DNA of 64,000 bases from a candidate division KSB1 bacterium (GCA_034506315.1 JAPDPT010000008.1:1-64000), one strand, 5' to 3'; shown: positions 45,713 to 54,877, counted from the first letter of the stretch. Translations and numbers: made by a program. The notes: generated from the sequence alone by a model not told the origin.

Positions 45713-48700
45713 ATGCCGATCCTGCGGCGATTTCTCGGTCGGTTGAACGTGGAAGAGGGCGCCGGCGCCAGAGCGTCCCTCGTAGACAATGCGGATTATC
45801 GGGCACTGGTGGCCATGCTGAGGCACTACCGTGCCCGCAAGCTTTGGGTCGAGCTCCGAACGCGTGCGGGTTACGCCCTGCTGGCGACGCTTGGTCTGGC
45901 CTGGCTTCTAACCCTGGTCGAGGCCATTTTCTGGCTACCGTCCGCCACGCGGCAAGCGGTGGTCATTGGGTTTCCGATCGGCGTGGTCCTGGTGTGGGGC
46001 CTGTTCATTGCCTCCCCCTTGCTCGCCCTTCGCCAGCTCCCTCATTCTTGGGCCGATGTCGGCTACGAGGTGGGCGTCAAGTTACCCTGCGTTGCCGACA
46101 GACTCGGTAATGCCCTGTGGATTTTCGAGCAAGCCTTGAAGGATCCGTCCTGCTCATTGGAACTGGCCGCGGTCGGACTTCGTCAGTGCCGCGTAGCGCT
46201 GGACGGGATGAACTTCGGGGAGTTGGCGAGCACCTCTTCCTGGCGTCGTGCACGGCGCTGGTCTGGCATAGGGGTGGTCGTCAGTCTGCTGCTGGTGGTG
46301 AGCGCTCCTCTGCCCCTGCGCCAATCCTGGGAGCGTTTGATCCATCCGGGCACGAGCTACGTTCGCGGTCCGGTGTTCGCCTTTCAGGTGGTTCCCGGCT
46401 CCGCCGAGGTTTTGAGAGGTTCTCCCGTGGAGATTGCCTGCCGGCTCACGGGTTCGGTCCCGCGCGAGGTTTCCTTGCAGCTCGCTGAAGAGGGTGGGGA
46501 TCGTGTACGTGCCCTTCCTCCGAACGCCGACTCAGCCGGTGCCTACCGGTGGCAAATTCCCAAGGTGGAACGGAGCTTCGCCTACTGGATCCTTGCCGAC
46601 GGAAGGAAAAGCGAGCGCTTCCGAATCACGGCGGTAGAGCCACCGCTGTTACGCCAGATCCAGCTTCAGCTCGTATTTCCTCCGTACACCGGGGTCAGTC
46701 CACAGCTTCTGGAACCGAACGTGGGCGAGGTGGCGGCTCTTCTGGGCACCCGGGTGCTCGTCCGCGGCGAAGCCAACAAGCCCCTCAGCTGGGCGGCCAT
46801 GGTTTTCGGTTCGGGGGATACCGCGGCGCTCCAGGTGAACGGGGCGAGGGTACGTGGGGAGTTCACCGTTCACGGCGACGAGGAATACTGGTTTGCTCTC
46901 CGGGATAATAAGGGCTACAGCAATCGGGAGAGCATCCACTATCGCGTATCCTCGTTTCGTGACGCCTTCCCCGTAGTATCAATCCCTGTTCCCGGGCGCG
47001 ACACCGAGCTCGACGAAAATATGTCTTTGCCTATGGTGCTTCTGGCGGAGGATGACTTCGGGATCGCATCGTTAGAGCTACGCTACCGGATCGTTCTTCG
47101 GAGCGAGTGGCCGGGATCGGTCGACACGACGTGGAAGTCCGTGCGGATTCCGCTGCCGGAGGGCCGCCGGGACCGCATCAGCGTCGATTGGGAATGGTCT
47201 CTCAGCGACCTCGATCTGTTGCCCGAAGACGAGGTAGAGTACCTGGCGGTCGTGCGCGACAATGATGCGGTCACAGGACCAAAAGAGGCGCGCTCAGTCG
47301 TCTATCGAATCCGCTACCCTTCCGTCTACGAGCTGTACGAGGAGGTGCGACGCCAGCAGGAAGGAGCGTACGACCAACTTACGGAGGTCGAAGAAAGGGC
47401 AGAAGAGCTTCGGCAGCGGATCCGGGAAATGGCGCGTGAGATGCTGCGCGACGCTGAGATCCGCTGGGAACGCCGGGAGAAGCTGGCGGAAATGGCTGCC
47501 GAGGAACAAAGCCTTCTGGAGAAACTCCGCACCATTGACGAGAAGCTGGACAGTGCGGTCCAACGAATGGAGAAGAACCGGCTGGTCGCGGCCGAGACCC
47601 TGGAGAAATATCGTCAGATCCAGGAACTGGTCCACGACCTCGACAGCCCTCAGATCCGGCAAGCTCTCCAGAGACTGCAGGAAGCCCTCAGCCAGCTCGA
47701 TCCGAGCCGTGTCCAGGAGGCAATGCGGAGACTGCAGCTGAGCCATGAGGATCTTCTCCAGAGCCTGGATCGGACCATCGAACTCTTAAAACGACTGCGC
47801 CTCCAGCAAGAGCTCGAAGAAGCAGTGGCGAAAGCAGAGGATCTACTGCGAAGGCAGCAGACGCTCGAGAGAAACCTGGTCGAGGGCAGCAGCAAGAGCG
47901 AGCAGCTCGTCGACCAGCAGCGCTCCCTTGCCCGGGATGCCCGGGACTTGGAGGAGCAGATCGCTGGACTTGCCAGGCAGGCGGAGGAGCTACTCCGCGA
48001 CTTACCGCCGGGCCTGGACTCCGCTCGCGGCATAGCTGACTCCGGATTGGTCTCCTCGCAGATGCAAGAGATCACCGAGTTTCTCCAGAGGGGGCAGCCC
48101 CCGCAGGCCCAGCGAGCCATTCAACGGGCCATGGGCGATCTTTTCCGCCTTTCCAGCAATTTGGCCCGCGCGAGGGATCAGATGAGCGGCCGCGAGGCGA
48201 TGGAGGTGGCGCAGTCCTTGAGCCGAGCCGCGTGGCAGGCGTTGCAGCTGTCGCAGGCGCAGGAGGAGCTCTGGCAGCGGTTACGGGACGCCGAGACCAC
48301 TCCGGAGGCGTTGTCCAGGCTGGCCGAAGATCAGGCAGACCTTCGGCAAGCCCTCGATCGGGTAGCGGAGGAGCTCTTGGAGCTCGGGAGGAGGTCCTTT
48401 GCCCTCACGCCAGGGATGAGCCAGGCGCTGGGGCAGGCAGCCGATGAGATGAATCAGGTCCTCCGCCAGCTGGAGAGCCGCAATCCGGGCCCTGCTCAAA
48501 GGGCCGCCTTCCGGGCCATGCAGGCGCTCAATCGCTTCACCCTGAGCGTCCAGGAGGCCTTTCAGCAGGCCACGGGGTCGGCCGGTCAAAGCGGTCTGGA
48601 GCAATGGCTGCAGCAACTGATGGGGATCTCGAACCAGCAGCAATGGCTAAACCAGCAAACCCTGCAATTCGGGCTCGGACAGCACTGGGGACCCGAGGAA

Positions 48701-49144
48701 AGGGCAGCTCTGGAGGAGCTGGCCGCACGTCAGGAAGCGTTGCGCCAGCTCCTGGAACAGGCGCTGGGTGAGGCGGCGGGCCAGGTTGGGTCGGCGGGCC
48801 GCATGGATCAGATCCTCGAAGACATGGCGAAGGTAGCCGATGATCTGCGGCAGGGCGCGATCCGAAAAGAGACGCTGGACCGGCAGCAGCGCATCCTCTC
48901 GCGCCTGCTGGATGCCCAAAGGTCAGTACGCCTCGAAGGCTATAGCCGGCAAAGAAAGGCCGAGACCGCCAAGCAGCAGCGGGCCAGCCACCCGGAGAGG
49001 CTGCCGAGCGATCTGGGCGAGACGGCGAACAGCTGGCGCAAGGATCTGCTCCGGGCCCTCAAAGAGGGCTACGCCGGAGACTTCCGTCGGATGATCGAGG
49101 CGTATTTTCAAGCGATGTCCCGTAATCAGGGCGAGAAACGGTGA
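45713..49144 (+). CDS. Large DUF4175-like membrane-anchored coiled-coil protein
   Basis: A 1143-residue protein. Hydrophobic helices lie at about 53-72, 82-105 and 180-205. A periplasmic beta-rich region follows (about 215-540: VPGSAEVLRGSPVEIACRLT, FPPYTGVSPQLLEPN), then about 550 residues of almost unbroken coiled coil rich in Gln, Glu, Arg and Leu. The layout fits DUF4175. The gene lies 13 bases after DUF4159 and overlaps the following TPR gene by 4 bases (GTGA). It could span the periplasm or bind peptidoglycan, but no enzymatic motif is visible. Its length makes it the largest protein in the window. Confidence 0.72.
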   Translation: MPILRRFLGRLNVEEGAGARASLVDNADYRALVAMLRHYRARKLWVELRTRAGYALLATLGLAWLLTLVEAIFWLPSATRQAVVIGFPIGVVLVWGLFIASPLLALRQLPHSWADVGYEVGVKLPCVADRLGNALWIFEQALKDPSCSLELAAVGLRQCRVALDGMNFGELASTSSWRRARRWSGIGVVVSLLLVVSAPLPLRQSWERLIHPGTSYVRGPVFAFQVVPGSAEVLRGSPVEIACRLTGSVPREVSLQLAEEGGDRVRALPPNADSAGAYRWQIPKVERSFAYWILADGRKSERFRITAVEPPLLRQIQLQLVFPPYTGVSPQLLEPNVGEVAALLGTRVLVRGEANKPLSWAAMVFGSGDTAALQVNGARVRGEFTVHGDEEYWFALRDNKGYSNRESIHYRVSSFRDAFPVVSIPVPGRDTELDENMSLPMVLLAEDDFGIASLELRYRIVLRSEWPGSVDTTWKSVRIPLPEGRRDRISVDWEWSLSDLDLLPEDEVEYLAVVRDNDAVTGPKEARSVVYRIRYPSVYELYEEVRRQQEGAYDQLTEVEERAEELRQRIREMAREMLRDAEIRWERREKLAEMAAEEQSLLEKLRTIDEKLDSAVQRMEKNRLVAAETLEKYRQIQELVHDLDSPQIRQALQRLQEALSQLDPSRVQEAMRRLQLSHEDLLQSLDRTIELLKRLRLQQELEEAVAKAEDLLRRQQTLERNLVEGSSKSEQLVDQQRSLARDARDLEEQIAGLARQAEELLRDLPPGLDSARGIADSGLVSSQMQEITEFLQRGQPPQAQRAIQRAMGDLFRLSSNLARARDQMSGREAMEVAQSLSRAAWQALQLSQAQEELWQRLRDAETTPEALSRLAEDQADLRQALDRVAEELLELGRRSFALTPGMSQALGQAADEMNQVLRQLESRNPGPAQRAAFRAMQALNRFTLSVQEAFQQATGSAGQSGLEQWLQQLMGISNQQQWLNQQTLQFGLGQHWGPEERAALEELAARQEALRQLLEQALGEAAGQVGSAGRMDQILEDMAKVADDLRQGAIRKETLDRQQRILSRLLDAQRSVRLEGYSRQRKAETAKQQRASHPERLPSDLGETANSWRKDLLRALKEGYAGDFRRMIEAYFQAMSRNQGEKR

Positions 49145-50979
49145 CGAGATCGTTCGCTACAAGGATGTTTCTTCTTGCGGGAATGCTTGTGCTGGGCGCA
49201 GGGGTCCTTGGGCAGGGGGTTCTACCACCGGAGCTGCGGCAGGCGCAGCAGCTGGAGGTAATGGGCCGCTACGACGAAGCATTCGCGTACTACAGGGTTC
49301 TGGCTCTGCGCTTCCCAAGCAATCCCGTGTATCTGGAGGGTGCCCTGCGGAGCCTCAAAGCGTTGCGGGATGATCAGCGCCTCCTGGAGTTCCTCGAGGA
49401 AGCACTCCAGGTAGCACCGGGCAACCCCAGGATCCTCTGCGAGCTCGCCTCGTTGCGCTACCGCGCGGGAGCCAGGGAAGAGGCGATGCGTCTGTGGCGC
49501 GGGCTCCTGGACGAGCCGGGGGCGACCCCCGACACCTACGGCCTGGTCGGATCGGCTATGTTGGAGGCCGGGCTTCGGGACGAGGTTGTGGCCCTCTATC
49601 ACGAGGCCCGCCAGCGATTCCGCGATCCGACCCTTTTCGTGCTCGAGATGGCTAACCTCCATCTTGCCCGGAGAGACTTCCGCGCGGCCGCACGAGAGTA
49701 CACAAGTTACCTGCTGAGCCATCCGGAGGCGCATCCCCTGGTGGAGAGTTCGCTCGGGGCGGCGCTAGAAGGATGCGATGAGGGCGACATCCGCCGCGCT
49801 CTGGAGGAGCTGCAGAGGGCTGCGACGGTCCACGCGGAACATTTGGGACTGCGAGTCGCTCTGGGCGGACTTATGGTCCGCCTCGGACGGTACCGGGAGG
49901 CCTTCTCCGAGCTTCTCCAGGCCGAGCAGTTGCAAGGCACGAGAGGTGCGACCAGAGCTCCCGCCTTCGGCCAGCACCTCATCCGTGTTGCCGAGGCGGC
50001 GCTGCGCGGGGGCGACCGACAAACGGCGCAGCTGGCTTTCGAGACGATCCTTCGGGAGGCACCGGCAGGCCCGTTCGCCCCGCGCGCGCGTTTGGGCCTG
50101 GCCGAGCTATGGGGGGAAAGCGGGCGTGTTGCGGAGGCCTGTCGCGTCTACCTTGAATTTGCGCGGGCGAACCCTGCAAGCCCGCAGGCACCCCTTGCCT
50201 TCCGCCGGGCCGCAGAGCTGTTGCGAGGGCACCTCGGGCTCACGGACAGCGCCCGGGAGGTGGCCTCGGAGATCGTGAGAAGGTATCCGGCTACGCCAGC
50301 AGGCCTTGAAGCCGGAATCCTGTTGGGCGAGTGGGACCTTGCCGAGGGACGCTACGAGAAGGCGGCGGCCACATTGCACAGCATCGCCTCCCTGGCGGCG
50401 AATCGTTGGCCGGAGATCCGAGAGAGAGCACTCTTCGAGCTGGCCCAAATTCTCTTCTTCCGGTCGGAATGGGACAGCGCGATCACCGTTCTGGAAGGCC
50501 TCGTGTCCCCGCGGCAGACCGAAAGGGGCGAGGGGCAGTACGCGAACGACGCGATCGAATTACTGCTCCTGATACGGGCGGGGAGAATGGCGGACCCCGA
50601 AGTCCTGCGTTGCGTCGCGAGGGCAAGGGAGAGAATTCTGAGCGGACAGCCCGATTCGGCAGTGGCCGTGCTGCGGGAATGCGCCGAGGGGCGGCCACAA
50701 TCGCCGCTCGTAGACCGGCTGTGGTTCGAGCTGGGAAACGCCGCCGAGCAAGCAGGGCGGCTGAGAGAGGCCGTCGCCGCTTTTCGCAATGTGGTGAGTC
50801 TCTTCCCCTCCAGCCTGCTGGCCGATCAGGCCCAGTGGCGCCTGGGACAGTGTCTCGAACGATCGGGGGATCCGGAAGGGGCAAGGAAGGCGTACGAAAT
50901 GCTGTTGACAAACTATCCCCAAAGTGTTTATCTTGAAGCCGCTCGCAAGAGGATCCGCGCGCTTCAGGGCAGAAGTTAG
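49141..50979 (+). CDS. Secreted tetratricopeptide-repeat protein
   Basis: A 612-residue exported protein: signal peptide MTRSFATRMFLLAGMLVLGA, then about 14 TPR-like units to the end, such as GRYDEAFAYYRVLALRFPSN and DPEGARKAYEMLLTNYPQS. The last units resemble BamD/YbgF-type repeats. GTG 49141 overlaps the DUF4175 stop by 4 bases, so DUF4159, DUF4175 and this gene form one translational series. A scaffold for the DUF4175 protein is a reasonable guess. The 3' end contains a near-consensus promoter for the next small gene. Confidence 0.8.
   Translation: MTRSFATRMFLLAGMLVLGAGVLGQGVLPPELRQAQQLEVMGRYDEAFAYYRVLALRFPSNPVYLEGALRSLKALRDDQRLLEFLEEALQVAPGNPRILCELASLRYRAGAREEAMRLWRGLLDEPGATPDTYGLVGSAMLEAGLRDEVVALYHEARQRFRDPTLFVLEMANLHLARRDFRAAAREYTSYLLSHPEAHPLVESSLGAALEGCDEGDIRRALEELQRAATVHAEHLGLRVALGGLMVRLGRYREAFSELLQAEQLQGTRGATRAPAFGQHLIRVAEAALRGGDRQTAQLAFETILREAPAGPFAPRARLGLAELWGESGRVAEACRVYLEFARANPASPQAPLAFRRAAELLRGHLGLTDSAREVASEIVRRYPATPAGLEAGILLGEWDLAEGRYEKAAATLHSIASLAANRWPEIRERALFELAQILFFRSEWDSAITVLEGLVSPRQTERGEGQYANDAIELLLLIRAGRMADPEVLRCVARARERILSGQPDSAVAVLRECAEGRPQSPLVDRLWFELGNAAEQAGRLREAVAAFRNVVSLFPSSLLADQAQWRLGQCLERSGDPEGARKAYEMLLTNYPQSVYLEAARKRIRALQGRS
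50905..50933 (+). promoter_or_regulatory. Promoter-like site inside the end of the TPR gene
   Basis: -35 TTGACA, 17-base spacer, -10 TTATCT. One of the two sites in the window with a perfect TTGACA; it is AT-rich against its surroundings and lies about 95 bases before the small secretin-like gene at 51028. It may be fortuitous since it lies in coding sequence. Confidence 0.45.
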
Positions 50980-51027
50980 AAACGCCGGGTACGCGTGCCA
51001 GGGGTGGCAGGAACAGGAGAACCGGCA

Positions 51028-51270
51028 ATGGTAAGGACTTTTTACATTAAGCATCTGGATGCGAAGGACGTCCTTCGAAGGGTCCATCGATTAGGTGTAT
51101 TGGATTATCGCTTCAACTGGGGGGTCGACCTGGACGAAAAACTGAACGCCCTTACCTTCCACGTCTCCTACACGGGGGGTGACAATCCGGAGGAGAAGGA
51201 GTCGAAGGCCCTCCGCGAGATCGAGGCTTTCATCAAAGCCATCGATATCGAGAGTCCCAAGGAAAGCTAG
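51028..51270 (+). CDS. Small secretin-N1-like domain protein
   Basis: An 80-residue protein with no signal peptide. VRTFYIKHLDAKDVLRRVHR, then FNWGVDLDEKLNALTFHVSY, then REIEAFIKAIDIESPKE, follows the beta-alpha-beta-beta-alpha pattern of secretin N1/STN-type domains (hydrophobic strand, DAxxV helix, N-x-L strand, IxxFIxxID end). It is a free-standing copy with no secretin barrel, no TonB box and no export signal. ATG 51028 has AGGAG at 8-base spacing. It ends one base before the next gene. Assignment was by eye and is tentative; it is a good candidate for structure prediction. Confidence 0.55.
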   Translation: MVRTFYIKHLDAKDVLRRVHRLGVLDYRFNWGVDLDEKLNALTFHVSYTGGDNPEEKESKALREIEAFIKAIDIESPKES

Positions 51271-51271
51271 A

Positions 51272-52558
51272 ATGAGCCGCCGCGCGACCGGGAGGAAATG
51301 CCTCTTCCTGGTGGCCTTGATGATGGGCATGGGGGAGGGAGGGGATCTCCTGGCGCAGAAGCTTCTCATCTTTATGGACCTCAAGCAGACCGATCACTTG
51401 AAGGCCTACGGGGTGGCCTACTGGGCTCTGGAGCAGGGGGTGGATGTGGAGTGGCTTCTCAATTATCGCGGCGGCAGTTTTTTGATGGATTACCACCCGT
51501 CGATCGAGAGGGAGTGCCGCCTGCGGGGGGTCGCATTTGCCGTTGTTACCCCGGGCGAGGTCACCGAGATCTACGCCACGATCGAAGCGAACAACATGGA
51601 GCGGGTTCTGCTCGAAAAGGCCCCGAGCATTGCGGTCTATACGCCTCCCAACAAGGAGGTGTGGGATGATGCCGTGACCCTCGCCCTATCCTACGCGGAG
51701 GTCCCGTACACGACCCTCTGGGATGCGGAGGTTCTGGCCGGCGCCCTGGAGCAGTACGATTGGCTCCACCTCCACCACGAGGATTTCACGGGGCAGTTTG
51801 GGAAGTTCTACGCGAGTTATCGCAACGCCGCCTGGTATCAGGAAGAAGTGGAACGAAACGAGGAGATGGCCCGTCGCCTGGGTTTTCGCAAGGTCTCGGA
51901 GCTGAAGAAAGCAGTAGCCCGGGCCATCAAGCAATACGTGCTGCAAGGGGGATTCCTGTTCGCGATGTGCTCCGCCACCGACACCATCGACTTGGCACTG
52001 GCCGCCGAGGGTGTGGATATCGTCCCCGCCGTCTTTGATGGCGATCCTCCCGACCCCGATTGCCAGCAGCGGCTCGACTACAGCAAGACGTTTGCCTTCA
52101 CCGACTTCACGCTCATCCTGGATCCCCTCGTCTATGAGTTCAGCGACATCGATATTCCCCCGAACTATGCTCCGGTGCTACGAGGACCGGAGGCCGACTA
52201 CTTCACGCTTTTCGAATTCTCGGCGAAGTACGATCCGGTGCCCACGATGCTGACCCAGAACCACACGCAGGTGATCAAAGGATTCCTGGGCCAGACGACC
52301 GGGTTCCGCAAGGATAAGATCAAGAAGTCCGTGGTGATCCTCGGCGAGGCGGAAGGCACGGAGCAGGTCAAGTACATTCACGGAAACCTCGGACAGGGCA
52401 CCTTCACGTTCCTGGGAGGCCACGATCCGGAAGATTACCAGCACTTCGTGTACGATCCCCCCACTCAGCTCTCGCTGCACAAAAATTCTCCAGGATATCG
52501 GCTGATCCTGAACAATATCCTCTTTCCGGCAGCCAGGAAAAAGGAAAGGAAAACCTGA
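51272..52558 (+). CDS. Conserved secreted protein of unknown function
   Basis: A 428-residue protein with a signal peptide (about residues 1-28, ending LLAQ). Segments look strongly conserved: KLLIFMDLKQTDHLKAYGVA, VEWLLNYRGGSFLMDY, SIAVYTPPNKEVWDDAVTLAL, YDWLHLHHEDFTGQFGKFYA, GGFLFAMCSATDTIDLALAA and FTFLGGHDPEDYQH. I recall similar proteins being labelled asparagine synthetase B in related lineages. I see neither the N-terminal Cys of glutamine amidotransferases nor an SGGxDS ATP-pyrophosphatase loop, so I would not use that name. Starts 2 bases after the secretin-like gene; its stop overlaps yjbQ by one base. Confidence 0.7.
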   Translation: MSRRATGRKCLFLVALMMGMGEGGDLLAQKLLIFMDLKQTDHLKAYGVAYWALEQGVDVEWLLNYRGGSFLMDYHPSIERECRLRGVAFAVVTPGEVTEIYATIEANNMERVLLEKAPSIAVYTPPNKEVWDDAVTLALSYAEVPYTTLWDAEVLAGALEQYDWLHLHHEDFTGQFGKFYASYRNAAWYQEEVERNEEMARRLGFRKVSELKKAVARAIKQYVLQGGFLFAMCSATDTIDLALAAEGVDIVPAVFDGDPPDPDCQQRLDYSKTFAFTDFTLILDPLVYEFSDIDIPPNYAPVLRGPEADYFTLFEFSAKYDPVPTMLTQNHTQVIKGFLGQTTGFRKDKIKKSVVILGEAEGTEQVKYIHGNLGQGTFTFLGGHDPEDYQHFVYDPPTQLSLHKNSPGYRLILNNILFPAARKKERKT

Positions 52559-52956
52559 TGGGCAAGTTCGCGGAGATTGTCCTGAGAACCCACCAGCGGG
52601 AGGAATTTGTCAACATCACTTCGGAGGTCCAGAGGGTGGTGCGGGAGTCAGGGGTAGAGGACGGCGTGTGCACCGTTTTTGTCCCGCACACCACCGCAGG
52701 GGTGACCATCAATGAGGGGGCGGATCCGAGTGTGGTGCGCGACATTCAGCGCACGCTGCGTCAGTTGGTGCCAGAGGATGGGCCCTATTCCCACGCGGAG
52801 GGAAATGCCGACGCCCACATCAAAGCCAGCCTCGTAGGCGCATCCCAGCGCGTCATTGTGCGCAGCGGCCGCCTGATGCTGGGCACCTGGCAGGCCATCT
52901 TCTTCTGCGAATTCGATGGCCCGCGGAGCCGACGCGTCTGGGTCGAGGTCAGCTGA
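52558..52956 (+). CDS. yjbQ: YjbQ family protein (UPF0047)
   Basis: A 132-residue single-domain protein of the YjbQ/UPF0047 family, with VCTVFVPHTTAGVTINEGAD, HIKASLVGASQRV and LGTWQAIFFCEFDGPRSRRV. The conserved His and the E-F-D-G-P tail mark the family's active-site pocket. Some members have thiamine-phosphate synthase activity. The neighbour 4 bases downstream is thiL, which acts on thiamine phosphate, so the pairing supports a link to thiamine. ATG 52558 shares a base with the upstream stop (TGATG). Confidence 0.92.
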   Translation: MGKFAEIVLRTHQREEFVNITSEVQRVVRESGVEDGVCTVFVPHTTAGVTINEGADPSVVRDIQRTLRQLVPEDGPYSHAEGNADAHIKASLVGASQRVIVRSGRLMLGTWQAIFFCEFDGPRSRRVWVEVS

Positions 52957-52960
52957 GCCC

Positions 52961-54043
52961 ATGAGGCTAAAGGAACTCGGAGAATTCGGGCTCATTGAGC
53001 AGATCAAGAGACTTGCGAAGATCCAGAGCCCCCGTGTTCTTGTCGGCATCGACGACGACGCGGCAATCGTGCGGGCGGGTCGCGCCACGCTGGTCCTCAC
53101 TACGGATGCCTTCGTGGAAGAAATCCATTTCCGCTTTGATTACTTCTCCCCTTTCGACTTAGGCTGGCGTCTGATGGCGGCCAACCTGAGCGACATGGCC
53201 GCCATGGGGGCGCAACCGCTTTTCGCTCTTGCCGACATTGCGATCCCGGCGGAAGCGGACGCCGAAAGGGTCCTCGACGTTTATCGGGGAATGATCGCCC
53301 TGGGGGATCGCTTCGGGGTGAGTGTCGTCGGAGGCGATACCACCTCCAGTCCGGACCGCTGGTTCTTGGCCCTGAGTCTCCTTGGTGAGGCGAAGGGGGG
53401 AAGCTATGCCCTTCGCTCCTCGGCGCGAAACGGTGAGCTCCTGGTGGTCACAGGCTGGCTCGGAAATGCGAGGGCTGGTCTTGAGCTCTTGGCGAACGGC
53501 ACAGCGCTGGAACCGGACGATATCCTGGCCCGGGCACACCGACGGCCAGAGCCCCGCCTGCTCGAGGGTCAATTCCTCGTGCGATCCGCCGGGGTGCGGG
53601 CGATGATCGACATCAGCGACGGACTGTCCAGCGAGGTCCATCACATCTGCCGGATGAGTCGGGTTGGGGCTGTGGTGTACGCCGACCGGCTGCCGGTTCA
53701 TCCCCGGCTGCAGGAATTCGCACGATTGCAGAATCGGGACCCGCTGAGCTACGCCCTGCACGGGGGAGAGGAATTCGAATTGCTGTTTACCGTGCCTCCC
53801 GAACGATGGCCCGCGCTGGAACGCTCCTGGAGAAGACGATTCCCGATCCCTATTACTCCGATTGGCGAAATACGCGCTCAGCAGTCCGGGGTGCTCTTGC
53901 GCACCTCGAAAGGCGACGAGCCGCTGATCCCCGGCGGTTGGCAGCATTTTCAGACCCCGCTCCGTGAGCCGAAGAGCGGTGTAGGGGCAGGGGAAGAAGG
54001 CGGTAGAAGCCCGCGACGGCGGAAGGGTGGGAATGGGGAATAG
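52961..54043 (+). CDS. thiL: Thiamine-monophosphate kinase
   Basis: Phosphorylates thiamine monophosphate to the active diphosphate cofactor. The protein of 360 residues has the PurM/ThiL fold: GIDDDAAIV, LVLTTDAFVEEIHF, the metal-binding NLSDMAAMG, VVGGDTTSSP, then ISDGLSSEVHHICR and GGEEFELLFT. ATG 52961 follows yjbQ closely; a frame 15 codons longer would overlap it. The C-terminal tail after about 340 (REPKSGVGAGEEGGRSPRRRKGGNGE shortened here) is low complexity and overlaps the next gene by 11 bases, so it is probably not part of the fold. Confidence 0.95.
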   Translation: MRLKELGEFGLIEQIKRLAKIQSPRVLVGIDDDAAIVRAGRATLVLTTDAFVEEIHFRFDYFSPFDLGWRLMAANLSDMAAMGAQPLFALADIAIPAEADAERVLDVYRGMIALGDRFGVSVVGGDTTSSPDRWFLALSLLGEAKGGSYALRSSARNGELLVVTGWLGNARAGLELLANGTALEPDDILARAHRRPEPRLLEGQFLVRSAGVRAMIDISDGLSSEVHHICRMSRVGAVVYADRLPVHPRLQEFARLQNRDPLSYALHGGEEFELLFTVPPERWPALERSWRRRFPIPITPIGEIRAQQSGVLLRTSKGDEPLIPGGWQHFQTPLREPKSGVGAGEEGGRSPRRRKGGNGE

Positions 54044-54863
54044 GGATACTGTTCGCCAGGGGCAGGAAGGAGAGGCCGCCAGGATCCTGGAACTCCTGCG
54101 GCCCAAGCTCCTCCGGCCCGTAGCGCCGTACGCCGCGCTGGCCCCTATCTACGATGGGGTGATGCGCCATGTGAACTACCGGCGGTGGGCCGACTACGTG
54201 CGGGACCTTGCGTCCATGTACGGGGTCTTGACGGGCAAAGTTCTGGATGTGGCTTGTGGTACAGGCTCTTTCCTCGAGCACTTCGTCGGCAAGGCATTCT
54301 TGGGCTTCGGATGCGACGGCTCCCAGGCCATGGTGCGACAGGCCAGGCGGAAACTCACGGGCAAGTCCCCCGTGCGGCTTCTGTGGGTAGCCGACATGCG
54401 GCGGTTGGGAACCGCGGGTCCCTTCGACCTCGTTGTTTGCCTCTACGACAGCGTGAACTACCTGCAACAGCTACAGGACTACGACCAGTTCTTTTCCGAG
54501 GCAGCGCGCGTCCTACGGAGAGGGGGTCTCTTGGTGTTCGATGTGTGTACCGTTGAGAACTCCGTGCTTCATTTCAATCCGTTCCAGGAGCGGGGACGCG
54601 TGGGCAGGATGGAGTATTTCCGGCTGAGTTACTTCGACCCATCAACAGGGCTTCAGGTCAACGAGTTCCTCATCGGGAGGAAGGGAAACCTGGAGAACGA
54701 GGCGGTCATTGAAATTCACCGCCAGTGGATTCGGCCCCTGGATCTGGTGAGGGAGCGCCTGGGGCAAAGCCCCCTGGAGCTCCTGGGCCAGTTCGATGAT
54801 TACTCGTTTCGCCCTGGAACCGAGGAGTCCCTGAGGGTCCATTTTGTCTGCCGGCGCGTTTAG
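54033..54863 (+). CDS. Class I SAM-dependent methyltransferase
   Basis: A 276-residue methyltransferase with motif I VLDVACGTGSFLEHF, acidic loop GCDGSQAMVRQA, DLVVCLYDSVNYL and RRGGLLVFDV. The substrate is not identifiable; the C-terminal half, with RMEYFRLSYFDPSTGLQVNE, is typical of small-molecule methyltransferases of the Methyltransf_25 type. ATG 54033 overlaps the thiL stop by 11 bases and has GGAAGGGTGGGA ahead. It precedes ftsE by 14 bases. Placement between thiL and ftsEX gives no clear functional hint. Confidence 0.82.
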   Translation: MGNRDTVRQGQEGEAARILELLRPKLLRPVAPYAALAPIYDGVMRHVNYRRWADYVRDLASMYGVLTGKVLDVACGTGSFLEHFVGKAFLGFGCDGSQAMVRQARRKLTGKSPVRLLWVADMRRLGTAGPFDLVVCLYDSVNYLQQLQDYDQFFSEAARVLRRGGLLVFDVCTVENSVLHFNPFQERGRVGRMEYFRLSYFDPSTGLQVNEFLIGRKGNLENEAVIEIHRQWIRPLDLVRERLGQSPLELLGQFDDYSFRPGTEESLRVHFVCRRV

Positions 54864-54877
54864 CCGAGGGCGAGAGA

